Shown here: piece by piece, positions 47,519-57,451 of the stretch
How the letters are laid out: each line of letters begins with the position of its first letter
How positions within the stretch are numbered: position 1 is the stretch's first letter
Source: Deinococcales bacterium
GTDB lineage: Bacteria > Deinococcota > Deinococci > Deinococcales > JAAFIG01
Length of the DNA stretch: 64,000 nucleotides
Assembly (NCBI GenBank): GCA_025359505.1
Contig: JANYHH010000112.1
Coordinates: 1 to 64,000 of the forward strand
Direction: 5' to 3'
Made by a program: the position numbers and the translations under genes
The notes under the pieces: model-generated
Database searches by the model: none
Seen by the model: only the letters and a program-made list of their open reading frames with translations
What the model was told of the DNA's origin: nothing

Positions 47519-47723
47519 ACAAATCCTCCGATTCAGTGAGGCTTACGTGGCACGCCATAGAAAAGTTCCCTTTTGTAGGTAACACTGTATGAACTTGTTG
47601 GAGAAAATTAACCTGCGACGGATTAAGTCACATTGTACGTGACCGAAATTCTCTTGAGCCGAGTGTCTCTTTGCACTAATTACGAAGCGATCAAGCTCGA
47701 GGACGAAAAAACCTGAACCCGAC

Positions 47724-47868
47724 TCACACCCGCGCTCCCTTGAGCAATTCGCGCACCGCGTCATCCGCGCTCAGCTCACCGCGCTCGAGACGCGGCAACA
47801 GTTGTGACTCTCGAGTTGCCACCAAACGCTGGGCTGCGTCCTAAATCGAGCCTGCTCGAGCCGCCGCT
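47724..47868 (-). pseudogene. Fragment of a meaB C-terminus
   Basis: On the minus strand RRLEQARF then DAAQRLVATRESQLLPRLERGELSADDAVRELLKGARV and stop. The intact meaB nearby ends RRLERARFELNQAIQDAARRLLAAREAELLPRLERGELSADDAVRELLYGAPPPVES. About eight residues are deleted with a frame change in between, so it is a relic. The fragment and the intact gene flank the secreted-protein gene. Confidence 0.85.
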
Positions 47869-47960
47869 TGAAATCGCTGTCTAGTTTGCCCGTCGCTCCT
47901 TTGCATTGGCGAGGTTCAAGTCGCGTCGCACTGGGAACGACGGGTGCTCGAGACTTCAGC

Positions 47961-49205
47961 TCAGATCGACAACGTGTTGCTGTTGCCGGTTTTCGGATCG
48001 AAGACCGTCAGCACCGTGTCCATGCTGATCATCAGCAGGTCGCTGCCGGGCAGCGCGAAGACTTTCTGGACGAGCGCCCCGCGCATTTTCATCAGCGGGC
48101 CGGCTTGGGCGGGAACGCGGGTGCGCTCACCGTTTTTCGGGTCGATGCGGATCAGTTTGAAATCGTCGCCGACCTCTTTGATCGTCCAAATTCCAGCCGC
48201 GTTGAGCGCAATCCCCAGCGTGCCGACGCCGATCTCACCCTTGCCTTTGGATCTGCTGGCCACGCTGTCTTTGTGCGAGATCACTTTGCGTTCACCCGTC
48301 TCGAGGTTGACGCTCAGCAGGTGACCGGTGTCCGCGAAGTACGAGACGCTGTACAGCGTATTGCCGTCGATGACCATGTGGTTGACTTCCTCGCGCGGCG
48401 TTTTGAAGCCGCTGCCCTCGAGGTCGTTGAGGTCAAAATCGTAGGTGCTCAGATCCTCGCATTTGCCGTTCTTGATCCGCACGTAGCCGTAGCCGATTCC
48501 CATCGGGTTGTTGTTGATTTGCAGGTACGCGCTGCCGGCCGCGTCCACGGCCACGGTGTACGAGGTCGGATTGGGATTGCGGTTGTTCGGGCCCTTCTCC
48601 GGGCAGCGTTTGGTGATATCCATTTTCTCTTTGTCGCGCAAGCCCCCTGCGTGCGTGTCAGCCGCGAGATCGCTCGCCCAGTAGAGTTTGCGGTCGCCGG
48701 TTTTGGCGTCCACTTCGATCAGTTCCATGCGTTCGACGCTGCGTCGCACAATCGCCAAGTAATTGCCGTTCGGCAGCGGTTTCACATCGCTGATGCCGTC
48801 CAATTTGTAAGCTTCGGTGTCTTCCTTGCCGCCGGGCGAGCCGACGTAGCGCAACCCTTTACCTCGAGACTCGTTGATGTTCATGCGCCCGGAGATCAGC
48901 TCGCGGTCACCGGTCTCCAAATTGACCGCGACAATCGCGCCGCCCGTCGAGAGCTTCGCCGCCAGAATCGCGCGGTTGCCTTGGATGAAACCGCCAGCGA
49001 TGGCCTCGCCGACCCCGCCTTGATTGAAGGTCACGCCCTCGCCGATGCTCGAGGTACTGCTCGGGCGCTGGCATTTGACGTTCTCACTGTCTTTGAAGCA
49101 ATCGACCAGTTTGATGTTCGCGCCCGCAGTTTGCGCGACGGCGCTGACGAAGGCGAGAAGTGCGAGGCTCGAGGCGAGCGCGATTATTGTGAAGCGATGA
49201 TTCAT
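47961..49205 (-). CDS. Secreted beta-propeller-like protein
   Basis: 414 residues from ATG 49205 (GGGAGGAACATC upstream); the track start 49310 is too long. The signal peptide is MNHRFTIIALASSLALLAFVSAVAQTAGA. The mature part has repeated strand blocks of the type AIVAVNLETGDRELISG, MELIEVDAKTGDRKLYW, HLLSVNLETGERKVISH, KLIRIDPKNGERTRVP and LTVFDPKTGNSNTLSI, each ending in a L/D-x-x-(T/N)-G-(D/E)-R turn, as in six- or seven-bladed propellers. Four Cys could form disulphides. Function unknown; exported. Confidence 0.8.
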   Translation of the reverse strand: MNHRFTIIALASSLALLAFVSAVAQTAGANIKLVDCFKDSENVKCQRPSSTSSIGEGVTFNQGGVGEAIAGGFIQGNRAILAAKLSTGGAIVAVNLETGDRELISGRMNINESRGKGLRYVGSPGGKEDTEAYKLDGISDVKPLPNGNYLAIVRRSVERMELIEVDAKTGDRKLYWASDLAADTHAGGLRDKEKMDITKRCPEKGPNNRNPNPTSYTVAVDAAGSAYLQINNNPMGIGYGYVRIKNGKCEDLSTYDFDLNDLEGSGFKTPREEVNHMVIDGNTLYSVSYFADTGHLLSVNLETGERKVISHKDSVASRSKGKGEIGVGTLGIALNAAGIWTIKEVGDDFKLIRIDPKNGERTRVPAQAGPLMKMRGALVQKVFALPGSDLLMISMDTVLTVFDPKTGNSNTLSI

Positions 49206-49370
49206 GATGTTCCTCCCTGTGACTCGCCATGATCGGCACTCAAACGATACCGTGATTGCGTTGGATTGACATGGAATCGGTGGCTCAAGCTGCTTTGCGG
49301 CTTTTCGCAACTCAATCTAGGACTCGGGTATCCCGGTTGCAGTGGGGTTCGCCCGGGGCGCAGCGCAGAT

Positions 49371-50303
49371 TCACGATTCTACCGGAGGCGGTGCTCCGTA
49401 GAGCAATTCGCGCACCGCGTCGTCCGCGCTCAGCTCCCCGCGCTCGAGTCGCGGCAACAACTCAGCTTCTCGAGCCGCGAGTAACCGCCGCGCTGCGTCC
49501 TGAATCGCTTGATTCAACTCGAACCGCGCCCGCTCGAGTCGCCGTGCGGTGATGCCCGCCTCGCCCAGCCAGACGCGGTGCGCGTCGATGGCCTCGAGCA
49601 GTGTGGTGATGCCTTGTGTGTTGCTCGCCACTGTTTGCACGATCTCAGCCCAGTGCGTGTGCTCGTCGTGCGCTCCGAGTTCCTGCGCGGCTCTGATCTC
49701 GCGCTGCAAGCGATCCGCGCCGGGCAGATCGGCTTTATTGATGCAAAACACATCCGCGATTTCCATGATGCCCGCTTTGAAAGCCTGCACCGCGTCACCG
49801 CCCGCCGGGGTCAGCACGACGACCACGTGATCTGCGACGCTAGCGATGTCGACCTCGGATTGACCGACGCCGACGGTCTCCAAAAAAATCACGTCGAAGC
49901 CGAACAGCTCGAGCGCAGAAAGTGTACTCACGACTGTTCGAGCCAAGCCGCCCAGTGCTCCGCGTGTCGCCATGCTCCGCAGGTACACGCCGTTGTCGGC
50001 GTGGTGCTTGCCCATGCGGATGCGGTCGCCCAAGATTGCGCCGCCCGTGAACGGGCTGCTCGGGTCGATCATCAGCACCGCGACGCGCTGCCCCCTTGCG
50101 CGACACGCGAAGATCAGCCCATCGGTCAGCGTGCTTTTGCCCGCGCCGGGCGCACCCGTGATGCCGATCACGTGGGAGCGCTGCACAGTTTTATGCGCTC
50201 GAGCATCGCGCAGTAAAGCTGTCCCTCGGATATCGCCCGCCTCGAGCAGCGAGATCAGCCGCGCCAGTGCCCGTTCGTCCCCCGCTAAGAATCGCTCGAG
50301 CAC
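49371..50303 (-). CDS. meaB: Methylmalonyl-CoA mutase-associated GTPase MeaB
   Basis: 310 residues from GTG 50303 with AAGGAG upstream. The G3E GTPase motifs are GITGAPGAGKSTLTDGL (Walker A), VLMIDPSSPFTGGAILGDRIRM, DVIFLETVGVGQSEVDIASVADHVVVVLTPAGGDAVQAFKAGIMEIADVFCINKADLPGA (Walker B and NKAD). C-terminal dimerisation helices end in ADDAVRELLYG. MeaB guards and reloads B12-dependent mutases. No mutase gene lies nearby. A decayed copy of its 3' end lies at 47724-47868. Confidence 0.95.
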   Translation of the reverse strand: MLERFLAGDERALARLISLLEAGDIRGTALLRDARAHKTVQRSHVIGITGAPGAGKSTLTDGLIFACRARGQRVAVLMIDPSSPFTGGAILGDRIRMGKHHADNGVYLRSMATRGALGGLARTVVSTLSALELFGFDVIFLETVGVGQSEVDIASVADHVVVVLTPAGGDAVQAFKAGIMEIADVFCINKADLPGADRLQREIRAAQELGAHDEHTHWAEIVQTVASNTQGITTLLEAIDAHRVWLGEAGITARRLERARFELNQAIQDAARRLLAAREAELLPRLERGELSADDAVRELLYGAPPPVES

Positions 50304-50309
50304 TGCTCC

Positions 50310-52871
50310 TTATTGTAGCTCGAGCTGGCGCTCCGCGACTTGCACTGTCCCCGCCTCGAGCCAGCGCGTGGCCATGCGTGCCGGGGCTGGTTTGGCGTAC
50401 AGGTAGCCTTGGGCGGCATCGCAACCCAGTAAGCGCAGCAACTCGAGTTGCTCAAGGGTTTCGATGCCCTCGGCGGTGACGCGCAAGCCCAAACTGCGGG
50501 CGATAGCGATGATCGCTTCCAGCACGGGTTGAATGCCGCGATCCTCGTTGTTGTGCAGAATTCGTGTGAAGTTCTGCGGGATTTTCAGCGCGTCAATCGG
50601 CAGGCGGTGCAAGTACGACAAGCTGCTGTACCCCGTGCCGAAATCATCGACGGTCAGGTGCACCCCCAATGCCCGCAACTCCTGAAGCGGCCGAGCGGCC
50701 TGAGCACTGGCCAGCACCGTCTCGACCAATTCCAACTCCAGCCATGTGGCCGCCAAGCCGCTGCGTTTCAGGGCCGCTCCCACCAATTGCGGCAAGTCGG
50801 GTTGCTCGAGCTGCATCGCGCTCAGGTTGACGGCGATTCGCACGGGCGGCAGGCCCGCCCGTTGCCACGCGGCATTCTGGGCACAGGCTTGGTTAAGTAC
50901 CCAATCGGAGAGCGAGGCGATCAAACCGCTTTTCTCGGCCACGGCGATGAACTGGTCGGGCATCATCCACCCCAGTACCGGGCTGTTCCAGCGCACCAGC
51001 GCCTCGAGCGTCAGCAGTGCACCACTGTGAATGTCCAGAATCGGTTGGTAGTACAACTCGAGCTGATCCCCAGCGATGGCTTGCCGCAATTGGTTTTCAA
51101 TCTCTAAGCGTTGCTCTATTTTGGCTTTAATTTCGTTGCTGAACCCCTGAATCTGTCCGCGTCCACGACTCTTGGCGGTGTACATCGCGGCGTCGGCTTG
51201 TCGTTGCAGGTTTTCACTCTCCAAGCTGTGATCTGGGTAGAGGCTGAAACCGATGCTGGCGTTGATGCTGAATTCACCGCTCAGCAGTTCAAAGGGTTGC
51301 TCTAAACTCTGGACGATCCGCTTGGCAAAGCTCAACGCATCGCTGCTCAAATCCGTCAGTGAGAGCTGAGTCAGTGGCAGCGCGATGACGAACTCATCGC
51401 CGCCCGTGCGCGACAGCAGCGCTGAACTGGGCAGCACCCCTTGAAAGCGCTGCGTGACGCCGCGCAGCAGCAGATCGCCCGCGTTGTGCCCCAGTGTGTC
51501 GTTGATGCGCTTGAAGCCGTCTAAGTCGATCACGTACACCACCACGCGGGCGTGCTCATTCAAGTACCGCTCGAGCCAGACTTGCAGTGACCGGCGGTTG
51601 AGCAAACCCGTCAGCGCATCGCGGGTCGCGTTCCACTCCAAACGCTCCATCAGCGCCGAGCGCTCAGTGGAAAGCGTCGTCAGCATCGAAGCGCCGTCGG
51701 GATCATCGCGGCTGAACTCGAGCAGCGCGGGTTCCAATGCGTCCATGTCCTCGCCGTGAACAATGCGTTCCAATAACGCGGATCGCTGACGCCCGCGCTG
51801 CTCGCGCTGCTCGAGTTGCTGCGTGCGCTCTAAAATCCTGCGTTCCAAGGAAGCCGACAGGGTTTTCAAATCGCGGTTCAAGCGTTCATTGTCGGCAAAC
51901 ACGGCGACTTGCCTCACCATCACCAGTGCGATCACCAGCAGCGTTCCAATCTGGCTGCCTATCCGCTCGAGCGGACTGGGTTGCGGGTCGAAGATCGGAA
52001 TGGCGACCACGGTCAGAATGGCCAGAAAAGGCGCGAGTAAAAATAAGAAAGGCGGGCTTTTGGTCTCGAGCGTCGCAGTACTTGTCGGTTCTGGGGAATC
52101 ACGGTGATGCAAGCGGATGAACGCGGCCGTGCAAATCAAGACGTTAGCGAATAACCAAAAAGAGTAGTACGGCGCTGGCGCGTCGCTAAAATTCTGTGCG
52201 TTGGACAGACTGAAGGTCACATCAGCGCAGGTCATCAGTGCAATCGCCACGGCGAGTAAAACCGTTTCGGTGAACATGCTCTTCAAGTGCGGTCGTGCAA
52301 GATGAAAAATCATCAGACAAATGATGACAAAGTTGCACAAAGGGTAAAGCAGCGAGATGACGAAGGGCAGTGATTCTCCACCCATGTCGATCACTGGCGC
52401 GATGGCGTAGCGCCACATGACCGTGGCGACCGCTGCGGTCAGCACACTGATGTTGAGCGCGATGCGTAACCCTTCCGTGCGTCGCAATGCTCTTCTGGGC
52501 AAGTTAAGAATCCCAAGGACAAGCAGCGGTACTCGCGCTAGGTAAAACGCATCGGCCAGCGACGGAAAAGGATCGAGCCGCAAGCCGACCTCAATGTAAA
52601 ACCAAATCGCATCGCCGATGGTGTAGAGCAACAAACCGAGTCCCCAAAAAAGCCACAACTGGCGCTCCTGAGGTCGCCGCCACGCGACGTACAAGCACAA
52701 AGCAGTGCAGAACACGCCGACAGTGACGGTCAGTATGTTCTCAATCAACACATAACTCGAGCCGCTGTTGTTGAACTGTGTCACCCACAGTAAATGCGAC
52801 ACTGCACCGACAAGGGCCGCGCACAGCAGCGTCAGCGCAATCGGATCGAATCGGGGATGGGAACCACGCAT
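50310..52871 (-). CDS. Membrane-bound GGDEF-EAL cyclic-di-GMP enzyme
   Basis: An 853-residue protein. About nine N-terminal membrane helices (residues 10-330) form a sensor; a short coiled coil (SASLERRILERTQQLEQREQ) follows. The GGDEF domain has VVYVIDLDGFKRINDTLGHNAGD and RTGGDEFVIAL (intact active site). The EAL domain has LLTLEALVRWNSPVLGWMMPDQFI and VDDFGTGYSSLSYLHRLPIDALKI (catalytic residues present). It could both make and degrade c-di-GMP. It lies six bases from meaB on the same strand. Confidence 0.95.
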   Translation of the reverse strand: MRGSHPRFDPIALTLLCAALVGAVSHLLWVTQFNNSGSSYVLIENILTVTVGVFCTALCLYVAWRRPQERQLWLFWGLGLLLYTIGDAIWFYIEVGLRLDPFPSLADAFYLARVPLLVLGILNLPRRALRRTEGLRIALNISVLTAAVATVMWRYAIAPVIDMGGESLPFVISLLYPLCNFVIICLMIFHLARPHLKSMFTETVLLAVAIALMTCADVTFSLSNAQNFSDAPAPYYSFWLFANVLICTAAFIRLHHRDSPEPTSTATLETKSPPFLFLLAPFLAILTVVAIPIFDPQPSPLERIGSQIGTLLVIALVMVRQVAVFADNERLNRDLKTLSASLERRILERTQQLEQREQRGRQRSALLERIVHGEDMDALEPALLEFSRDDPDGASMLTTLSTERSALMERLEWNATRDALTGLLNRRSLQVWLERYLNEHARVVVYVIDLDGFKRINDTLGHNAGDLLLRGVTQRFQGVLPSSALLSRTGGDEFVIALPLTQLSLTDLSSDALSFAKRIVQSLEQPFELLSGEFSINASIGFSLYPDHSLESENLQRQADAAMYTAKSRGRGQIQGFSNEIKAKIEQRLEIENQLRQAIAGDQLELYYQPILDIHSGALLTLEALVRWNSPVLGWMMPDQFIAVAEKSGLIASLSDWVLNQACAQNAAWQRAGLPPVRIAVNLSAMQLEQPDLPQLVGAALKRSGLAATWLELELVETVLASAQAARPLQELRALGVHLTVDDFGTGYSSLSYLHRLPIDALKIPQNFTRILHNNEDRGIQPVLEAIIAIARSLGLRVTAEGIETLEQLELLRLLGCDAAQGYLYAKPAPARMATRWLEAGTVQVAERQLELQ

Positions 52872-53119
52872 AAGGTCAGGAGGGTTTGAAATGTCGCTCG
52901 GCGAACGAAATCAGTAACTTCATTTAACGCCCCGAAACTCACAATTGATGTGCAATTTCGACAGTCTGCCACTGGAGTAGGGATGCGGGCAGCACTGAAA
53001 GCAACCAGCGGCTCGAGCAATGACAGCGCTCCATACATGTTCATGCTCGAGCCTTCACTTGAGAGGAATGGCGAGGGTATGAAAAAACGACAAGAAATGA
53101 CCTTTGGGAAAGCTTCACG

Positions 53120-54616
53120 CTATTGGCGTAACACGAAAAAATACGATGCGCCGACGATGCCGGAACGCCACGTGAACACGCGATCAGTCAGGTCAATTTG
53201 GCTGGCGATGTAGCGCTCACGGTACTGCTCGAGGCTCGGCAGGGCTAGCAAATACCGCTCGAGCAACTTGGCGCTCGAGTCGTAAACCCTGAGTTCCTTA
53301 CTGCGGAGCAACACGTAGACCCGCTCCCCACGTTGCTTGAGCCACAACACATCCTCGAGCGCGAAAGCGTTACGCACTGCTGCTAACGCAAAGCTCTCAC
53401 CGAATAAGTTCATGCGAATTTGAACGGGAATCTGCCCGCGCACGACGCCGATTCGCCCGCCGCTCGAGCGCGACTGGGCGTAGCGCTGCTCCAAGGAAAG
53501 GGTTTCTGGTACGGTCAAGTAACTCACTGCGCTCGTGCTGCGCGAGATGGACACCAAGCGGCGACCGCAATCGTTGGCAACCTCGAGCCAAACTGTGTCC
53601 GCGTTGACGGCGACGAAGCTAACGGCTTCACTGATCGTCGTCATGATTTTTCCTATGTATAGCGAATTATTACCGTTGTAACGGCTGATATTGAACCCTT
53701 CCCCTAAGCACTCGAGCGGGGGTGTTAGATCAAACACCCCCAAACCTTGTAAGAGCACTGGTTGGTCGGTGTTGCTATAAATTGACAGCCGAAAGTTGTA
53801 AGACTCCTTCAGCTCGTGATCGCTGTAGGCTGGCAAATAAGTCAGGTACTCGAGCTTGACGAACTCGTTGCCCGATAAACTTTGATTGAGAATCGAGGCG
53901 TCACGCTCAAAGTACCAACCGGTTTTCGTATCCAAAAAAGACGACGGTGGCGGGCCCATTGGGGAATCCGACTGCGTTGGATCGATGATGTAGCGGTTCC
54001 GAGCGACACCGAAGCTGCGGGCGTAAGGTGCTGGCGTGTCCCTGCTCCAAACCGTGCGCCCAGTCGCAGGCTCGAGCGCCGAGGTCGTGAAGGTGTACGT
54101 ACTTTTCACTCGCCGATTGACGAGCAGCAATCCGTCAATCACGCGCAAGTAACCGGTTTCGCTGCTCGCGTTTGCTTCCTAGAAAGCTTGAACGCTCCAG
54201 ACCTGTTTCTGGGTTGTCGCGGTGTACGCCGTGACCAGTCCGCGCCGATCAGCGGTGATGAGCAGGTCGCGCCAAGCGGTGAACAACCACGGTAGCGGCT
54301 GCTGCCAGATGATGCGCTTGGCAACGGGATCGAGCGACCGCAGAAGCGTACCTTTCGCGTAGAAAATCAGATTGCTGCTCGAGATCGCCAGTTGCGCGTT
54401 CTCGAAGTCATTCCGGAAATCCTCGCCCAGTCTGGGATCGGTGTAGGAGGTCAAAGTCAGCGCTGGCTCGAGGCGCGGTGCAGCTTGTTCGGTGACGCTA
54501 GGGGCATTAACGGGTTGCGGTGCGACTCGAGGCATAAACCGCGACCCGATGGTCAGGGCTAGGGCGAGGCTCGAGATCGTAGCAGCGGTAACGAAGCTTG
54601 CGTTCACGCTCATCAC
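53120..54616 (-). pseudogene. PQQ-like/propeller membrane-anchored protein split by one TAG
   Basis: Two track ORFs (54179-54616 and 53120-54148) share the same frame and are separated by a single TAG at 54179-54181. VWSVQAF-stop-EANASSETGYLRVIDGLLLVNRR reads through without any other lesion. An N-terminal membrane anchor (FVTAATISSLALALTIGSRF) is followed by propeller-like repeats (LRSLDPVAKRIIWQQPLPWLFTAWRDLLITADRRGLVTAYTATTQKQVWSVQAF and TSALEPATGRTVWSRDTP) as in PQQ-binding-like proteins. A CAG-to-TAG change is the simplest cause. Full length would be 498 residues. Confidence 0.75.
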
Positions 54617-54630
54617 CTCGAGCTGACGGT

Positions 54631-55857
54631 TTAATTTACGGTTTTAACGCGCTTGTTGACGAAATCCATCAGCACGTACTGCCCGATGTTGTACGGCGTG
54701 GTGAAGTACGCCTTGCCGTGCGTCATCTCGGAGACTTTCTTGACGAACGCAATCAGATCCGGGTCGCGTGCCAGCATGAAGGTGTTGATCTGAATGCCTT
54801 GCCTGCGGCACATCGCCACTTCGCGCAGGGTTTCACTCATCACGAACGGGTCTAAGCCCCACGCGTTCTTGTAAATCCGACCGTCGGGCAGCGTCAAGGC
54901 GCTGGGTTTGCCGTCGGTAATCATCACGATCTGCTTCATGTCTTTGTTCTCGCGCTTCAAGAGTTGCTGCGCTAAGCGCAAACCGCCAGCGGTGTTGGTG
55001 TGGTACGGCCCGACCTGCACCTGTGCCAGCCGCTCGAGCGGAACTTGCTCGGCGGTGTCGTGAAACAGCACGAACTTGATCGTGTCGCCAGCGTACTGGT
55101 GGCGGATCATGTGCGCTAGCGCCAGCGCGACTTGCTTGGCGGGCGTGAAGCGGTCTTCGCCGTACAAAATCATGCTGTGCGAGCAGTCGAGCATCACGAC
55201 CGTCGCGGCGCTGCTTTGGTATTCGGATTGCCGAATCACGATGTCGGACTCTTCGATGTTCTCCAAGCCCTTGACGACCGTGTTGGTCAGCGTGCTCGAG
55301 ATGTCCATGTTCATCGTGTCGCCGAACTCATACTCTTTTAAGTCGCCGGTCATTTCCACGCCGCTCGAGTACTCGCGGGTGTCGTGGCGTCCAGCGCTGG
55401 ATTTGCCCAGACCGCCCAAGAGGTCGCGCAGGGTTTTGTACCCCAGAAAGTCAATGCTTTTCTGGGTCAATTCAAATTTGGCGTCGCCGCTCGGGCCGCT
55501 TGTGCCTTCGCCCTGCGCGGTCTGACCGGGTTGCGGGTCGTCCACGCGAATGAAGCCCTCGTCGCGCAGCCGCTGGATCATCTTGGAGATCTCTTGGTTG
55601 AGTCGCGTCTGGTCAAAATTCTTGCTTTTTTGCGCCTCGCGCAGCATGTCCTCGGGGATCATGTCGCGCTCCATCAACGCTTGCAGAATCGCTTCGCGCA
55701 GCTCGTCCATGCTTTGACCCGCGTTCGGATCGGGGTCGTAAGGATCGTTGAAGTTGGAGCCGATGATGCTGTCGCGGATCATCTCCATCAAGCTGCTGGT
55801 GTCAATGTCATCCAAGGACGACTCGTATTTGCTGTAGCGGGTGCTGCGCGTGGCCAT
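54631..55857 (-). CDS. VWA-domain protein
   Basis: A 408-residue protein. The C-terminal von Willebrand A domain has the MIDAS motif [30 protein letters not shown] (D-x-S-x-S) and [14 protein letters not shown]. The N-terminal part ([53 protein letters not shown]) is acidic and helical. Such proteins usually work with a MoxR-type AAA ATPase in metal or cofactor insertion, but none is adjacent. GGAG precedes ATG 55857. Confidence 0.9.
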   Translation of the reverse strand: MATRSTRYSKYESSLDDIDTSSLMEMIRDSIIGSNFNDPYDPDPNAGQSMDELREAILQALMERDMIPEDMLREAQKSKNFDQTRLNQEISKMIQRLRDEGFIRVDDPQPGQTAQGEGTSGPSGDAKFELTQKSIDFLGYKTLRDLLGGLGKSSAGRHDTREYSSGVEMTGDLKEYEFGDTMNMDISSTLTNTVVKGLENIEESDIVIRQSEYQSSAATVVMLDCSHSMILYGEDRFTPAKQVALALAHMIRHQYAGDTIKFVLFHDTAEQVPLERLAQVQVGPYHTNTAGGLRLAQQLLKRENKDMKQIVMITDGKPSALTLPDGRIYKNAWGLDPFVMSETLREVAMCRRQGIQINTFMLARDPDLIAFVKKVSEMTHGKAYFTTPYNIGQYVLMDFVNKRVKTVN

Positions 55858-55943
55858 GAATGGACTCCTCGAGTGCGTGAACCTGAAAAAAATTCTACTC
55901 CCCGAGCCGCCATCATCTCGAGCGTCGCCGTTACAGTCTGAGG

Positions 55944-56222
55944 TCAGTACACATCGTCGTGCGTACCGATATTGATGAGCAGCAGATCATCCTCGGGTTC
56001 GTTTGCCACGAACTCAAAGAGAATCCTCAAATCGTAGCCCGCACTGCACGACCAGACGCCTGCAAATGCCCCCTTGAGTTTATGCGTCTCGAGGGAAGCC
56101 TGGAACGGATCACTGGCGAGTTGCTCGAGAGTTTGCGCGATGCCGGTTGCCAGTTTCGGGTTTTTCTTGGTGATGCGTTTGTAAGCCCTGAAAAAGTGCG
56201 GTGTGGGTAGTACGCGCCTCAC
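55944..56222 (-). CDS. RelE/YafQ-type toxin
   Basis: A 92-residue protein: [98 protein letters not shown]...G.WS...G.D.RI.F and LL.IGTHD.VY are the mRNA-interferase RelE/YafQ signature, with His in the C-terminal GTHD. It overlaps its antitoxin by four bases. Confidence 0.92.
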   Translation of the reverse strand: MRRVLPTPHFFRAYKRITKKNPKLATGIAQTLEQLASDPFQASLETHKLKGAFAGVWSCSAGYDLRILFEFVANEPEDDLLLINIGTHDDVY

Positions 56223-56440
56223 TGCTTGAGCTTCTGAATCAGCTCCGCGACGCTCATCGGCTCGAGTTCGCCGTTGGCCTGCTGCTGTCGCGCTTCTAAA
56301 ACCGATTCGATCAGCTCGGCGCGGCTCAGCTCGAGACTGCGTTTCTTCAAGATATCGGCAAGCGTCACGCGCTGCTCTGGCGGCAGCAATTCGGCGAGGT
56401 CGAGTACCTGATCTAGTGTTACGGCTTGCGGCGTTGCCAT
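56219..56440 (-). CDS. Antitoxin of the RelE-type pair
   Basis: About 73 residues from ATG 56440 (ACGGAGG upstream); the track start 56461 adds seven residues. [72 protein letters not shown] is helical and acidic; the end is likely to wrap the toxin. Family not recognised by name. Confidence 0.85.
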   Translation of the reverse strand: MATPQAVTLDQVLDLAELLPPEQRVTLADILKKRSLELSRAELIESVLEARQQQANGELEPMSVAELIQKLKQ

Positions 56441-56534
56441 TGCTCTACCTCCGTCTGTCAAAAGTTTACTCTTTCGGTCTCCGCGCCTCGAGCCTGATGA
56501 TTACAGTTTCAGCGCGGGTTATAGAATCTCGAGC

Positions 56535-57413
56535 ATGACTTTCAAGTTGGCCGTGGTGCAGATGGGCATGAGCAGTGACCTCGAGACGAACGTGTCTCAG
56601 GCAATGGCTTTCGTGCGCGAGGCAGCGGGGCTGGGCGCGAAACTGGTGTTGCTGCCAGAACTGTTTGAGAACCTGTACTGGTGTCAGGTGCAGCGAGAAG
56701 AGTATTTCGCATTAGCGCATCCGCTCGAGGCGCACCCGTTTATCGGTCGGTTCGAGGCGTTGGCGAAGGAACTGGGTGTGGTGCTGCCGCTGAGCTTTTT
56801 TGAGAAAGCGGGTCACGCGCATTACAACAGCCTCGTGATGCTGGACGCGAACGGCGGGCAGTTGGGCTTATACCGCAAAAGTCACATCCCAGACGGGCCC
56901 GGTTACTCTGAAAAGTATTACTTCAATCCGGGCGACACGGGCTTCAAAGCGTTTTCAACTCGAGTCGGGATGGTTGGTGCGGGCATCTGCTGGGATCAGT
57001 GGTATCCAGAGTCGGCTCGAGCGATGGCGCTTCAGGGGGCTGAGATTTTGCTGTACCCCACGGCGATTGGTTCCGAGCCAGCCGAGGCGGGTGGTGTCGA
57101 CAGTCGGCTGATGTGGCAGCGGGCGATGATCGGTCACGCGGTCAGTAATTCTTGCTATCTGGGCGCAGCCAACCGCATCGGCACGGAAACAGTAGAGGGC
57201 AACTCGCAGACGTATTACGGCTCGAGTTTCATCTGCGACTTTACAGGCGAGAAGTTATCAGAAGCGGGCACGACAGAAGAGACCGTGCTGATCGCTGACG
57301 TTGACCTCGAGCGGGCGCGGGTGTTCAGGGCGGGCTTTGGGTTTTTCAGGGATCGCCGCCCGGAGCTGTACGGGGCGCTGCTGACGCTGGATGGCAAGAC
57401 GCGGAGGGGCTGA
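56535..57413 (+). CDS. aguB: N-carbamoylputrescine amidase
   Basis: A 292-residue nitrilase-superfamily enzyme. Catalytic triad: Glu in LLPELFENLYWCQ, Lys in LYRKSHIPDGPGYSEKYYFNPGD, Cys in GAGICWDQWYPESARAMALQGAEILLYPTAIGSEP. The SHIPDGPGYSEKYYF block is characteristic of AguB. It converts N-carbamoylputrescine to putrescine in arginine-derived polyamine synthesis. A TATAGAAT -10-like sequence lies a few bases upstream of the ATG. No agmatine deiminase (aguA) gene is in the window. Confidence 0.95.
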   Translation: MTFKLAVVQMGMSSDLETNVSQAMAFVREAAGLGAKLVLLPELFENLYWCQVQREEYFALAHPLEAHPFIGRFEALAKELGVVLPLSFFEKAGHAHYNSLVMLDANGGQLGLYRKSHIPDGPGYSEKYYFNPGDTGFKAFSTRVGMVGAGICWDQWYPESARAMALQGAEILLYPTAIGSEPAEAGGVDSRLMWQRAMIGHAVSNSCYLGAANRIGTETVEGNSQTYYGSSFICDFTGEKLSEAGTTEETVLIADVDLERARVFRAGFGFFRDRRPELYGALLTLDGKTRRG

Positions 57414-57451
57414 AAGGCTGCTCGGCTCGAGGGTGCGAGTATCATTGCCTC

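Larger units (their letters stand above)
46598..47695. other. AT-rich island lacking CTCGAG
   Basis: By reading, this is the longest stretch of the window without the palindrome (last copy 46592-46597, next 47696-47701). It is visibly richer in A/T than both flanks. It holds one gene, a four-helix membrane protein. It is best explained as recently acquired DNA. Confidence 0.7.

Noticed and set aside
47868-49232. 454-aa plus-strand ORF opposite the secreted protein
   Set aside because: Composition is Val/Arg/His-heavy with no signal or domain; the minus strand has a signal peptide, ribosome site and repeats. It is a shadow.
52950-53213. 87-aa plus-strand ORF
   Set aside because: Overlaps the 3' end of the propeller-like gene, composition unlike a real protein, no support.
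54149-54181. Pyrrolysine at the in-frame TAG
   Set aside because: One isolated TAG in a non-methylamine gene; a point mutation is far simpler.
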